64,000 nucleotides of DNA, from NCBI GenBank assembly GCA_019359675.1, contig JAHHGX010000065.1, positions 1 through 64,000 of the forward strand, read 5' to 3'. Position 1 is the first letter of the stretch. The number at the start of each line of letters is the position of its first letter. This DNA is from Calothrix sp. FI2-JRJ7. Lineage in GTDB: Bacteria; Cyanobacteriota; Cyanobacteriia; Cyanobacteriales; Nostocaceae. Shown here piece by piece: positions 1 to 10,856 of the stretch. A program made the translations under genes and the position numbers. The notes beneath the pieces are model-generated. The model had not been told where the DNA came from, did not search any database, and was given only the letters and a program-made list of their open reading frames with translations.

Positions 1-71
1 CAATTAATCGTTGTGCCGAATCTGGATTTTTCTCTATGTATCCTAGTATACTAGTCATATTTTAGCACTAA

Positions 72-869
72 AAAACTAATTTAATCTCTTTATACCACAA
101 TATATTTATATTTCGGAGATGTCTATTAGTTACAAGCGAATTAGCTAAATTATTCCCTGAACATATTCCCACTGTTCTCGCTATTGAAACTGAACGTCAC
201 TGGATGTTATTAGCAGACTTTGGAGAACCTGTTGGTAGAAAGGCGCCTGTAAAAATACAAAAAGACATTTATTCTTTACTTGCTCAAATCCAAATTAAAT
301 CAGTTCAGCATATAGATAAATTATTAAGTATAGGGTGTTTAGACAGACGTTTAGAATGGCTGGCAACTCAAATAGATATATTATTTAATGATGAAATTGC
401 TCTATCTCAAATGCAGCCAGATGAAATACAACAGTTACAAACCCTTGCTCCATCTCTTAAAGAACAATGCGCTCAACTAGCTAGCTATCAGATACCACAA
501 ACTTTAGTTCATGGTGATTTACATTTAGGTAATGTTGCTTTTCATAACAACAACTACATCTTGTTTGATTGGACTGATAGTTGTATTTCCCATCCTTTTT
601 TTGATATGTTTGAGTTCTTTTTTCCTCGTAAAAATCAACTGTCTTCATCTACTTTAATAGATTTACGAGATGAGTATTTAGCTCAATGGACAATTTATGA
701 ATCAAAATCACGTTTACTTGAAGCTTGGACATTCGCCGAACCTTTATGTGCTTTACATCATGCTGTAACGTATCAATATATTACTGCTTGTTTAGAGACT
801 AGAGCTAAACAAGAGTTAAGTAATGCTTTACCTGCTTTTTTGCGGGAACTTTTAAAATGTGCTAATTAA
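72..869 (+). pseudogene. Aminoglycoside phosphotransferase family protein, 5'-truncated
   Basis: This looks like the C-terminal two thirds of an APH/choline-kinase-fold phosphotransferase. The Brenner-type motif HGDLHLGN is followed by the metal-binding FDWTD, both characteristic of the family. The first ATG is at 204, but the same frame is open back to 72 and translates into family-like sequence just before that ATG (SELAKLFPEHIPTVLAIETE). The true N-terminal lobe with the ATP-binding glycine loop is missing, and an in-frame stop lies at 69-71. The gene therefore appears truncated or disrupted. A shorter protein starting at 204 could still be made but would lack part of the nucleotide-binding lobe. 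The substrate is unknown. A second, intact family member lies at 41352-42248. Confidence 0.7.
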
Positions 870-884
870 TTGGTGGTTGGTGAT

Positions 885-944
885 GGTGCGTAACTGCACT
901 TTAATTTTCGTTTTATTTGTGGTTCTTTTAAGCAGTTACGCACC
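885..944. repeat. Inverted repeat with GGTGCGTAAC termini
   Basis: Arms 885-897 and 932-944 are perfect 13-bp reverse complements around a 34-bp loop. The outer GGTGCGT resembles the arms at 25840-25898 and 37231-37289, so this is probably one member of a dispersed intergenic repeat family. It lies directly after the phosphotransferase remnant. Confidence 0.6.
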
Positions 945-998
945 CTACGTTTATATTGGGTTATGTTGGGTTGTGCCTACCCTACCCTACGGCAAAAC

Positions 999-1068
999 TA
1001 CCAGTAAAGGGAAAACTACGTTTACGTTAACGGGATATCCTACCAGTAAAGGGAAAACTCCGTTTACG
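999..1068. repeat. Tandem duplication, about 42-bp unit
   Basis: The 28-nt segment at 999-1026 is repeated at 1041-1068 with one difference, and the sequence between and after the copies is also similar. The block lies between the phosphotransferase remnant and the 3' end of ligA. An 80-codon open frame runs across it but has no recognisable coding features, so I treat the block as non-coding. Confidence 0.65.
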
Positions 1069-1109
1069 GATAACGGCATATTACGTAAACGCACTCGCTG
1101 ACACCCAAC

Positions 1110-3221
<2,112 letters not shown>

Positions 3222-3226
3222 TTATG

Positions 3227-4285
3227 TCACCGATGCCAGTCTTCTACTTCATAGAGAAATTTTGTACCACCGATTAACTTACGATTTGCAGAGGTACTTT
3301 GGACAAAAACCATGTACTTCTCCAAGTTGTTCGGTTTTATACGTGCCGTCTCACCTTCGGGTAAACCCAGCATTTCGCGTGCAGCTTGTCCTTCAAATAA
3401 GTCCCCTGTCCCTCTTTCCATCAAAACAATTTCTTTATATCCTTGGATAGTTTCTGTTTTCGTAAACTCGTAAAAACCACGTCCAACTTTGAAATTTAAA
3501 CCGTTTTCCAAAACAAACCCTTTAATCGAAGAATTATTGTCAATATCTAAAACCTGAAATCTACCTGGAGAAACCGCACGTAAATCAGCAGCTTGGAACA
3601 TCGTAGTTTCTTTACGATTCATCATCGAGTTAAAAATGCGATTCAAACCGCGATTCATTCGACCTTGTGCAACAACTTCTTGTTCGTATGCTTGCAGTTG
3701 TTCGTTTGAGGACTGCTGATAGCAAACTGCTAAAAATAAGTCAGTAATGTATGAAAATTGGTCAAGGTTAACGTGAAAACCACCCGATTGTTCGGCTAAT
3801 TCTCTATAAAATGGTGTTGCGTGACCACGATTTAGAGCTTGTACCCCATAAACCGTAATACCCTTGTCTGCTAATTTCGTGATTTCTTGGCGCCAATTTA
3901 ACTTTTGCGGGTTATGTGCAGGTGCATGAGGAATATCATCACCAATTAATACTAAAGACTTTGAAGCAGCTTCTGACCAAGTGAAAGATTGCGCTTCATG
4001 TAAAACTAATTCGTAACACTCAGGTGCATCACCACCACCCGTTGGTTCAACGTTTTGAACAAAATTACAAATTGCATCAATATCATTTGATAAATTAAAA
4101 TGCTTGGTAACATACGTCGAACCTGCATCACAATAGTCACCATGTGCAATAATACCAATCTTAATTAACGGAAGTTCATTCATTAACCGAGTCACGGTTT
4201 CTTTAATTCTTCGTCTAACTTGCGTTAAGCAAGGATACATGCTGCCCGTAGTATCAAAACTGAAAACAACTTCTATGCTGCTCAT
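3227..4285 (-). CDS. VWA-domain protein
   Basis: The N-terminal half is a von Willebrand factor A domain. The metal-dependent adhesion motif begins DTTGS at about residues 10-14, after the hydrophobic strand VVFSF, and the TGGGDAPE segment follows later. VWA domains bind ligand proteins through a divalent metal. In bacteria they are often stress-related or chaperone-like, but no partner is visible here. The C-terminal 130 residues match nothing I can name. There is no signal peptide or membrane segment, so a cytoplasmic location is expected. I place the start at the ATG of MSSIEVV (4283-4285), with GAGG upstream; an in-frame TTG two codons earlier is less likely. The gene follows ligA on the same strand, but the 29-bp gap alone does not prove co-transcription. 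Confidence 0.85.
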   Translation of the reverse strand: MSSIEVVFSFDTTGSMYPCLTQVRRRIKETVTRLMNELPLIKIGIIAHGDYCDAGSTYVTKHFNLSNDIDAICNFVQNVEPTGGGDAPECYELVLHEAQSFTWSEAASKSLVLIGDDIPHAPAHNPQKLNWRQEITKLADKGITVYGVQALNRGHATPFYRELAEQSGGFHVNLDQFSYITDLFLAVCYQQSSNEQLQAYEQEVVAQGRMNRGLNRIFNSMMNRKETTMFQAADLRAVSPGRFQVLDIDNNSSIKGFVLENGLNFKVGRGFYEFTKTETIQGYKEIVLMERGTGDLFEGQAAREMLGLPEGETARIKPNNLEKYMVFVQSTSANRKLIGGTKFLYEVEDWHR

Positions 4286-4339
4286 AACCAAAGCCTCGTT
4301 TTTGTGTCTATTTTAACTTTGTCAGTGATAAATTCTTAG

Positions 4340-4366
4340 CCCCCCGAATTCGCGGGGGGTTGGGGA
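4340..4366. repeat. GC-rich hairpin of the CCCCC/GGGGG family
   Basis: A run of six C, a short AT-rich centre and six G form a hairpin, followed by TTGGGG. The same design recurs at 27433-27515 and 43034-43138. It lies between the VWA gene and the 3' end of the histidine-kinase cluster. Confidence 0.55.
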
Positions 4367-4481
4367 ATTAATTCTTAAATATTATTGTGTATATTTACAA
4401 ATTCTGAAAGCATACTTTGGCGCCTTCCTAATTTATTAGTAATATTATACTATAGCGGTTAAAAAAAGCAAGGGTTAATTA

Positions 4482-5852
4482 TTACTTAGTATAAAAAGGA
4501 AGTTGAATAATAAACTCTGTACCTTTACCAGGTGAGGAAATACATTCAAGGGTGCCACCATGTTTTTCGGTAATGATTTGGTAGCTAATAGAAAGACCTA
4601 AGCCAGTACCTTTACCTTCGGGTTTTGTGGTATAAAAAGCTTGGAATATTTGGTCACGTACTGATAAATCCATACCTTTACCGTTGTCTCCAATTTGAAT
4701 TGTGACGTTTTCTTTATCAGTTGTGGTACATATACAAATTAAGGGAACTAACATTACATTGTCAGGAGTTAAATGTCTACCTTTATCACCCTCCCAGTCT
4801 CTATCTGGTACACTTTCGTCGATAGCATCGATAGCGTTAGCGATTAAATTCATAAACACTTGGTTAAGTTGTCCTGGGTAACATTCAATTAAAGGTAAAT
4901 TCCCGTATTCTTTAACAACGTGAATAGCTGGGCGCTTAGGTTGTGGTTTAAGACGGTGCTGAAGTATCATTAATGTGGTTTCAATACCTTCGTGGATGTC
5001 TACAGCTTTTTTCTCTTTCCCGTCTGCACGGGAGTAGGTACGCATTGACTGCATAATACTGCGAATTCTGTCACTTCCTAATTTCATTGATGAAATTAAT
5101 TTTGGTAAGTCTTCGGAAATATGGTCTAAATCTACTGACTCAATTATTTCTTCAATTTCATCACCTGGTTCAGGAAACTTTTCTCGATACAGTTTAAGTA
5201 AATTTATTAAGTCGTTTACGTATTGGTTAGCATGATATAAGTTAGTTGAAATAAAACCAATTGGGTTGTTGACTTCATGAGCAACCCCTGCAACCATTTG
5301 TCCTAATGAGGATATTTTCTCGGTTTGTACTAGTTGTAACTGGGTTTGTTGAAGTTCTTCTAGCGCTTCCGATAGTTCAGCAGTTCTTTCTGCTACTCGT
5401 TCCTCTAATTTCTGTTTTTGGTGGTCTAACTCTAAATTTAAACGTCGTAGCTTTAATTGTACATTAATACGTGCGATTACTTCTTCTTGCTGAAACGGTT
5501 TAGTTATATAGTCAACTGCTCCCATTTGAAAACCTTTGACTTTTTCTAATGTGTCAGATAAAGCTGTCATAAAGATGATAGGGATATCTTTGGTGATTGG
5601 GTTTGATTGCAGTTGGCAACAAGCTTCATAACCGTTTATTTTTGGCATCATAATATCGAGCAATATTAAATCTGGTGGATTATTTTGTGCCTGTTCAATA
5701 CCAGAATAACCATCCATTTCCACTAATACTTCATATCCAGCATCTGATAATGTTGTATATAAAACTTCTAAGTTGGTTGGACTATCGTCGATTACTAAGA
5801 TAGTTTCCACTGGTCTAATATTTTGACTTTGTTCTGAATTATGGTTTTCCAT
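4482..5852 (-). CDS. Response regulator-histidine kinase hybrid
   Basis: A soluble two-component protein of 456 residues. The N-terminal receiver spans about 17-135, with acidic residues IDD and phospho-acceptor D66 in LLDIMMP. A coiled coil follows (about 135-180), then a HisKA-type domain with H192 in VAHEVNNP and a HATPase domain (N box NLIANAIDAI, G boxes GDNGKGMD and GTGLGLSI). No membrane segment or sensory domain is present. It is therefore probably a relay kinase controlled by phosphorylation of its own receiver or by a partner. The large membrane kinase at 5906-8263 lies 53 bp upstream on the same strand, so the two are likely co-transcribed, with this kinase downstream in the relay. 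The signal and target genes cannot be inferred. Confidence 0.9.
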   Translation of the reverse strand: MENHNSEQSQNIRPVETILVIDDSPTNLEVLYTTLSDAGYEVLVEMDGYSGIEQAQNNPPDLILLDIMMPKINGYEACCQLQSNPITKDIPIIFMTALSDTLEKVKGFQMGAVDYITKPFQQEEVIARINVQLKLRRLNLELDHQKQKLEERVAERTAELSEALEELQQTQLQLVQTEKISSLGQMVAGVAHEVNNPIGFISTNLYHANQYVNDLINLLKLYREKFPEPGDEIEEIIESVDLDHISEDLPKLISSMKLGSDRIRSIMQSMRTYSRADGKEKKAVDIHEGIETTLMILQHRLKPQPKRPAIHVVKEYGNLPLIECYPGQLNQVFMNLIANAIDAIDESVPDRDWEGDKGRHLTPDNVMLVPLICICTTTDKENVTIQIGDNGKGMDLSVRDQIFQAFYTTKPEGKGTGLGLSISYQIITEKHGGTLECISSPGKGTEFIIQLPFYTK

Positions 5853-5905
5853 TGTTTTGATGTATCAATATTTTTTATATATATAATTTAATTTAACTCA
5901 GGTTT

Positions 5906-8263
5906 TTAGTTTCGTATGTATTCTTGTATGAAGTTTCTAATTTTTTGTATGTTAAGATTCTTCGCATACTTATTAAGTTGCCTTACAAAGATGTGATATT
6001 TCTCATCCATTATGGCGATTTTTTCCAATTCTTGTTTTATGCCTTTGATTTGTCCTTTACGAGCGTATTCAAGTAACAATGTTAAATCTGAAACTGGCGG
6101 TATTACCATTGCGCTGGTAAATACTGTTACAGCTTCACTTGATGATTCAACAGGAGGCGCCGCATAAGTCCAATTAATTTTAAGATGTTTGGTTAACATG
6201 TTATATAGTTCCTCTGGTTGTACTGGTCGAGTTAAAAACCCATCGGCGCCTGATAATAAAGTTTTTTGACGGTCAATTTCATACACATTCGGTGATGCAA
6301 TGATAATGACAGTATCTTGGAAAAGTTCAGATTGACGCATTTTAGCAAGCATTTCCCACCCGTTCATAATAGGCATAGTAACGTCAGAAATAATCATGTC
6401 AGGATGATATTGATTTGCTCTATCTATTCCCTCCTTACCATTACTAGCTTCGATAACTGCAAAACCAAGCGGTTCGAGTAAACTAATAAATAATGAGCGG
6501 TTTTCCCAAGAATCATCGACGATTAATATCTTTTTCTCTGGGCCTGAATAACCAATGATTTTACCTCGACTTGTGATAGTACTACTTTCGGTCCAGTCTT
6601 CAGCTAATCGGGATTCAAGCTCAAATTCAAATAAAGTCCCAACTCCCACTTGACTTTTGACTTGAATATTACTGCCCATCATTTCTACTATTTTCTGACT
6701 TATCGTCAACCCTAAACCATTCCCTTCGTTGGGTCTATCATTATTGACTACTTGCTCAAAAGGAGAAAATATCATTTTTATTTGATTAGTGTTCATTCCA
6801 ACACCCGTATCCACAACAGCAAAGTTAAGTTTTACATAATTAGGTTTACTCTCAGCAAATTTAACTTGTAGTTTTACACACCCTGTATCAGTAAATTTGA
6901 TAGCGTTAGTAAGTAAATTTATTAATACCTGTCGTAATCTTTTTTTGTCTATACTAATTCCTGCTGGTAAGTTAGGAGGTGAGTCATAAACAAAATCAAT
7001 ACCTTTTTGTTCAGCTTTAATTCGACAAATTTCTACAACTCCTTGAAGAAACGAAGGTAAATGAATATCTACAAATTGTAGCTCCATTTTGCGCGCTTCC
7101 ATTTTAGATAAATCTAATATGTCATTGATTAAATTCAGCAAATGAAATCCACATTCATATATAGTTTTAATTCCATGTTTTTGTTCTTCTGTTAAGTTTT
7201 GAGAATTTGCTAAAATTTGGGCATAACCAAGAATACCATTGAGTGGTGTTCTTAATTCATGACTCATCGAAGCCAAAAATTTACTTTTAGCTTGGTTTGC
7301 TCCATCTAAACTTGCTTGTGCCTTTTTTTGTTCTTCGACAAGTGTTTGAAGTTGATTTAGCAGGTTGTTGATACAATTAGCAAGTTGTGATGTATCATTA
7401 TCTTGATTAACAGAAATTTTGCAGTCAAAATTAGATTTAGTTTTTGCTTGACTACTCGCTTGTTTAGTAATTTTAATAATGTCTGTGATTGGACTTGCAA
7501 TTTCATGACTTAGATAGCGTATAAATAAATATGACAGCACAATTGTGATATTAATACCAATAATAATTATGATTATCCGGATTAATTGCGCGCGACTTAA
7601 GTCATCTTCAGCTATTTCTTCTTGTTTCTCCGTTATTTCAATGACATTTCCTAGTTGATGTATAAATTCTTGTGTTTTTTCTGTATCATTACTGCTATAT
7701 AAATTAGCAAATGACTCTTTAACTCGAAACATCTGTCTTTCTAGTAATCGATTTTCAGTTCGATTCAAAAGAGTCTCTAACTCTTGAAGATATTCTAAGT
7801 AATTTTCTTTATATTTTGCAAACAAATGTTCAAGAATTTGATTTGATGATTTCTGAGATTTCTGATTTAATTTTGTAAATAATTGTTTACTTTGTGTAAC
7901 TCGCGTCAGTGCTGTTGCCTTTGCCTGTTGAAAACTTTTCGGTTTTTGAAGTGAGGATGGAAAACTTGTTATAGTTAATAAGCTTAGTGTATCCGCGCGC
8001 AAATCACCTAACAGTTTACGCTCACGTCGTACTCGAATACGATATTCATTCGCTTGTGCTTGAAAATAATCAGCAATTATAATAGGTAATAAACCACCAA
8101 ACATTACTATTAATAATGCAATAATATACCCAAACAAAATTTTTCTTTGAATGGTCAAGTGATTATTATGATTCACAAATTTTAATAGCCATTGGAGTAT
8201 CATAACTCCTGGCTTTTGTAATTTAGAAGTTTGATTTGAGTTTTCATCCTTATGGTGGTTCAT
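5906..8263 (-). CDS. Membrane-bound hybrid histidine kinase
   Basis: About 785 residues. Two transmembrane segments (about 42-66 and 228-250) flank a predicted helical extracytoplasmic region of 160 residues, followed by a HAMP-like linker. The HisKA domain has its histidine in MSHELRTPLNG (near residue 335). The ATPase domain (N box LLTNAIKFTDTG, GNGLGLTI) and a receiver (ILIVDDSWENRS, phospho-acceptor in ISDVTMP) follow. The last 90 residues have no recognised domain; an Hpt role is possible but no clear Hpt motif is seen. I choose the ATG at 8261-8263 (MNHHKDENSN) over an in-frame TTG four codons upstream. It is first in an apparent operon with the kinase at 4482-5852. The ligand is unknown. 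Confidence 0.9.
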   Translation of the reverse strand: MNHHKDENSNQTSKLQKPGVMILQWLLKFVNHNNHLTIQRKILFGYIIALLIVMFGGLLPIIIADYFQAQANEYRIRVRRERKLLGDLRADTLSLLTITSFPSSLQKPKSFQQAKATALTRVTQSKQLFTKLNQKSQKSSNQILEHLFAKYKENYLEYLQELETLLNRTENRLLERQMFRVKESFANLYSSNDTEKTQEFIHQLGNVIEITEKQEEIAEDDLSRAQLIRIIIIIIGINITIVLSYLFIRYLSHEIASPITDIIKITKQASSQAKTKSNFDCKISVNQDNDTSQLANCINNLLNQLQTLVEEQKKAQASLDGANQAKSKFLASMSHELRTPLNGILGYAQILANSQNLTEEQKHGIKTIYECGFHLLNLINDILDLSKMEARKMELQFVDIHLPSFLQGVVEICRIKAEQKGIDFVYDSPPNLPAGISIDKKRLRQVLINLLTNAIKFTDTGCVKLQVKFAESKPNYVKLNFAVVDTGVGMNTNQIKMIFSPFEQVVNNDRPNEGNGLGLTISQKIVEMMGSNIQVKSQVGVGTLFEFELESRLAEDWTESSTITSRGKIIGYSGPEKKILIVDDSWENRSLFISLLEPLGFAVIEASNGKEGIDRANQYHPDMIISDVTMPIMNGWEMLAKMRQSELFQDTVIIIASPNVYEIDRQKTLLSGADGFLTRPVQPEELYNMLTKHLKINWTYAAPPVESSSEAVTVFTSAMVIPPVSDLTLLLEYARKGQIKGIKQELEKIAIMDEKYHIFVRQLNKYAKNLNIQKIRNFIQEYIRN

Positions 8264-8500
8264 GAGTGGCAACAATTTAACTAAGTAATATAGCGTAGTC
8301 AGATGTAACGCATAAATTAATTATTAAGTAATAAAACGGTTGGCGATTTGCATAAAGAGTTTCTGTATAAGAATCATCTTTACGCGCTAAGTGGTATAAG
8401 ATTTGCATCCCCTAGTTAATGGTTCCCAAATTTACAGCAATAATTCACACTGTGGTAACTTTGTTGCCAAATGGTATTATTATTGTGAGGGGGACATTAA

Positions 8501-9754
8501 GTGATGACTAGTTATGATTTGCTGCTGCGTCAAGCTAAACTAGTAACGGCGCCGGATAGTTCAAGTGTTGATATTGGTATACTAGACGGAAAGATTGTAA
8601 AGATTGCATCTGCTATTAGTGGGGATGCGTCGATGGAACTTAATATAGACGGTAAGTTGGTTTCGCCACCTTTTGTTGAGTCACATATTCATTTAGATTC
8701 GGCGTTAACCGCTGGTACACCTCGCTGGAACCAAAGCGGTACACTATTTGAAGGTATTCAAATTTGGAGTGAGCGCAAACAAAATTTGTCGCTAGAAGAT
8801 ATTAAAGCACGTGCGATCGAGACTCTCAAGCAACAAGCTGAATATGGAATTTTGTTTGTGCGGACACATGCTGATGTTAGTGAACCTTCTTTGATTGCAC
8901 TACAAGGTTTACTCGAAGCGCGCGATACTGTCAAAGATTGGATAACAGTCCAAGTCGTAGCGTTTCCTCAAGATGGTATTTATTCTCATCCTCAAAATGA
9001 AGCGCTACTGGAAAAAGCTTTACAAATGGGCGCCGATGTAGTAGGAGGAATACCGCATTATGAACTTACTCGTGATTGGGGTGTAAAATCAGTCGAGCGA
9101 ATCTTTGAATTAGCAGAACAATACGACCGTTTAATAGATATTCATTGTGACGAAGTAGACGACGAACAGTCACGGTTTCTTGAAGTAGTAGCAGCTTGTG
9201 CCGCACGTACAGGAACCGGAAAGCGTGTTACAGCAAGTCATACAACTGCTTTTGGCTCATATAATAACGCCTACGCATTTAAATTAATGGGGTTTTTGCA
9301 ACGCGCACAAATCAACTTTATTGCAAATCCACTCATCAACATTACTTTACAAGGACGTGCTGATACATATCCTAAACGTCGGGGTGTTACGCGCGTTAAA
9401 GAACTTTGGCAAAACGGCTTAAATGTCAGCTTTGGACACGACTGTATCCAAGACCCTTGGTATAGCTTAGGTACAGGTAATATGCTCGATGTTGCCCATA
9501 TGGGTGTTCACGTATGTCAAATGACCGGAATACCTGAAATTAACGCTTGTTATGAAATGGTGACAACAAACGGCGCCAAAACATTGCACGTCGAAGATAT
9601 ATATGGTGTAGAAGTTGGCAAACCCGCATCGCTAATTGTACTAGATACCGATAGCTATTATGATGCAGTCAGGCGCCGGAGCAAACCACGCTATGTTATT
9701 TCTCAAGGAAAATTACTTAATCAAACGGCGCCTGAAACCACTCAATGGCTATAA
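8501..9754 (+). CDS. codA: Cytosine deaminase
   Basis: An amidohydrolase-superfamily enzyme that deaminates cytosine to uracil for pyrimidine salvage. Residues match the E. coli CodA active site: H62 and H64 (HIHLD), H215 and E218 (HCDEVDDEQSRF), H247 (ASHTT) and D314 (GHDCIQDPW). The substrate segment WNQSGTLFEGI and the NPLIN...LQGR...YPKRRG region are also CodA-like. At 417 residues the length is normal. The start is either GTG 8501 or ATG 8504; a strong GAGGGGG ribosome site lies just upstream. No cytosine permease (codB) neighbour is present, and the next element is a transposase remnant only 14 bp past the stop. Confidence 0.9.
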   Translation: MMTSYDLLLRQAKLVTAPDSSSVDIGILDGKIVKIASAISGDASMELNIDGKLVSPPFVESHIHLDSALTAGTPRWNQSGTLFEGIQIWSERKQNLSLEDIKARAIETLKQQAEYGILFVRTHADVSEPSLIALQGLLEARDTVKDWITVQVVAFPQDGIYSHPQNEALLEKALQMGADVVGGIPHYELTRDWGVKSVERIFELAEQYDRLIDIHCDEVDDEQSRFLEVVAACAARTGTGKRVTASHTTAFGSYNNAYAFKLMGFLQRAQINFIANPLINITLQGRADTYPKRRGVTRVKELWQNGLNVSFGHDCIQDPWYSLGTGNMLDVAHMGVHVCQMTGIPEINACYEMVTTNGAKTLHVEDIYGVEVGKPASLIVLDTDSYYDAVRRRSKPRYVISQGKLLNQTAPETTQWL

Positions 9755-9768
9755 CATTCCAAAATTAA

Positions 9769-10156
9769 TGTAAAAATTCAGGACTTTATAGAGTTGTTAG
9801 CTTTTGTGATGTAGAAACGAAAACAGAGTATCGCTTAGTCACGAATTTACATGCATGATGGTGAAGCTCAAGTTTCAAATGAAGAAGTAATGGAAATTTA
9901 TAGATGCCGTTGGGGTGTTGAATTATTATGGAAGTTTTTAAAGATGCATCTAAAACTTGATAGACTTATCACTAAAAATGTCAATGGTATCACTATACAA
10001 ATCTACGCATGTCTCATTGCTTATTTAATTGTTCAATTAATAGATATTCCTAAACAATGGGGCAATAAATTAATAGATAAAATCCGCTATTTACAAGCTT
10101 GTATGAATAAAGAAATAAGCTATATTCATTGGATGCAAAATGTCATGCTATGTTGA
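9769..10156 (+). pseudogene. IS4-like transposase remnant (truncated, frameshifted)
   Basis: The frame starting near 9781 encodes GLYRVVSFCDVETKTEYR and ends at TGA 9871-9873. The following frame, to 10156, encodes VSNEEVMEIYRCRWGVELLW and KFLKMHLKLDRLI. The YRCRW...E..WKFLK pattern is the Y-(2)-R-(3)-E-(6)-K signature of IS4-superfamily DDE transposases. Both parts read as one protein broken by a frameshift, and the N-terminal two thirds are missing. No convincing terminal inverted repeats were found. This is an inactive insertion-sequence scar immediately downstream of codA. Confidence 0.75.
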
Positions 10157-10256
10157 TGCAATGACACCCTCATAGTATTAATATATATCAAAATGTAAAG
10201 TTTTGTATCAGGATTCAACATTTCTGGGTTTATAGTATGAAATTTTACCTCTCAAG

Positions 10257-10571
10257 CTATTCCAAATCTAAAATTAAAGGTGGTCTGACTTGGCTTGGCA
10301 ATATATTTCCCTTAATTACATCTAAATGTTGAGGAAAACTGCTTTGCTGTGCATCATCTGCACGTTCTTTATAAAATTCCACCATACCTTCTAAAGCTTC
10401 AGATGCCTCTTTCAAGCCTTCTGGAGCAGTTGTGGAAAGTGTATTGAGCAAAGTTAAGCATTGAAGCAGTAACATGCTATTTTGATTCAACTTACCATTC
10501 GGTTCAACAAAAATCGACTCGACTGAAACTTTAATGGTTAAAGGTGGTGCGTTAGATGACAAGGGTTCCAT
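10257..10571 (-). CDS. Small hypothetical protein
   Basis: A 104-residue protein that I do not recognise. It begins MEPLSSNAPPLTIKVSVES and contains a leucine-rich helix (MLLLQCLTLLNTL) in its middle. No signal peptide, membrane segment or metal-binding motif is seen. It looks like a plausible soluble protein with ordinary codon use. It lies alone between the transposase scar and tRNA-Gly. Confidence 0.55.
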   Translation of the reverse strand: MEPLSSNAPPLTIKVSVESIFVEPNGKLNQNSMLLLQCLTLLNTLSTTAPEGLKEASEALEGMVEFYKERADDAQQSSFPQHLDVIKGNILPSQVRPPLILDLE

Positions 10572-10708
10572 TGTTTCAAAGCTTTATACTAATGACTAGA
10601 ATAACTTTTACTCTAAAATAATAGTACTCTATGTCATTAATTTTGAGGGCTTGTGGCACAGGTGTACTTACCTCTGTGGCAATGGTCAGCTTAATTTAAT
10701 TTCATATA

Positions 10709-10779
10709 AGCGGGTGAGGGGAATCGAACCCCTATCATTAGCTTGGAAGGCTAAGGTTTTACCACTAAACTACACCCGC
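10709..10779 (-). tRNA. tRNA-Gly (anticodon TCC)
   Basis: Read on the minus strand, the acceptor stem GCGGGTG pairs with CACCCGC. The D arm is GTTT-AGTGGTA-AAAC. The anticodon stem TTAGC/GCTAA encloses CTTCCAA, giving anticodon TCC. The T arm is AGGGG-TTCGATT-CCCCT. The discriminator base is T, and CCA is not encoded. The full cloverleaf was folded by eye. Confidence 0.95.
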
Positions 10780-10856
10780 AGTGGTTTTATTTATTTAACT
10801 TTCAAAGTATAACATGGCTTGGACTGAAAAACAAGTATTTAACTAGGATTTTTTTC

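Noticed and set aside
999-1068. Possible CRISPR-like repeats
   Set aside because: Only two copies, no spacers of regular length and no cas genes.
859-1101. 80-codon frame after the phosphotransferase remnant
   Set aside because: It runs across an inverted repeat and a tandem duplication, has repeat-derived composition and no homology features.
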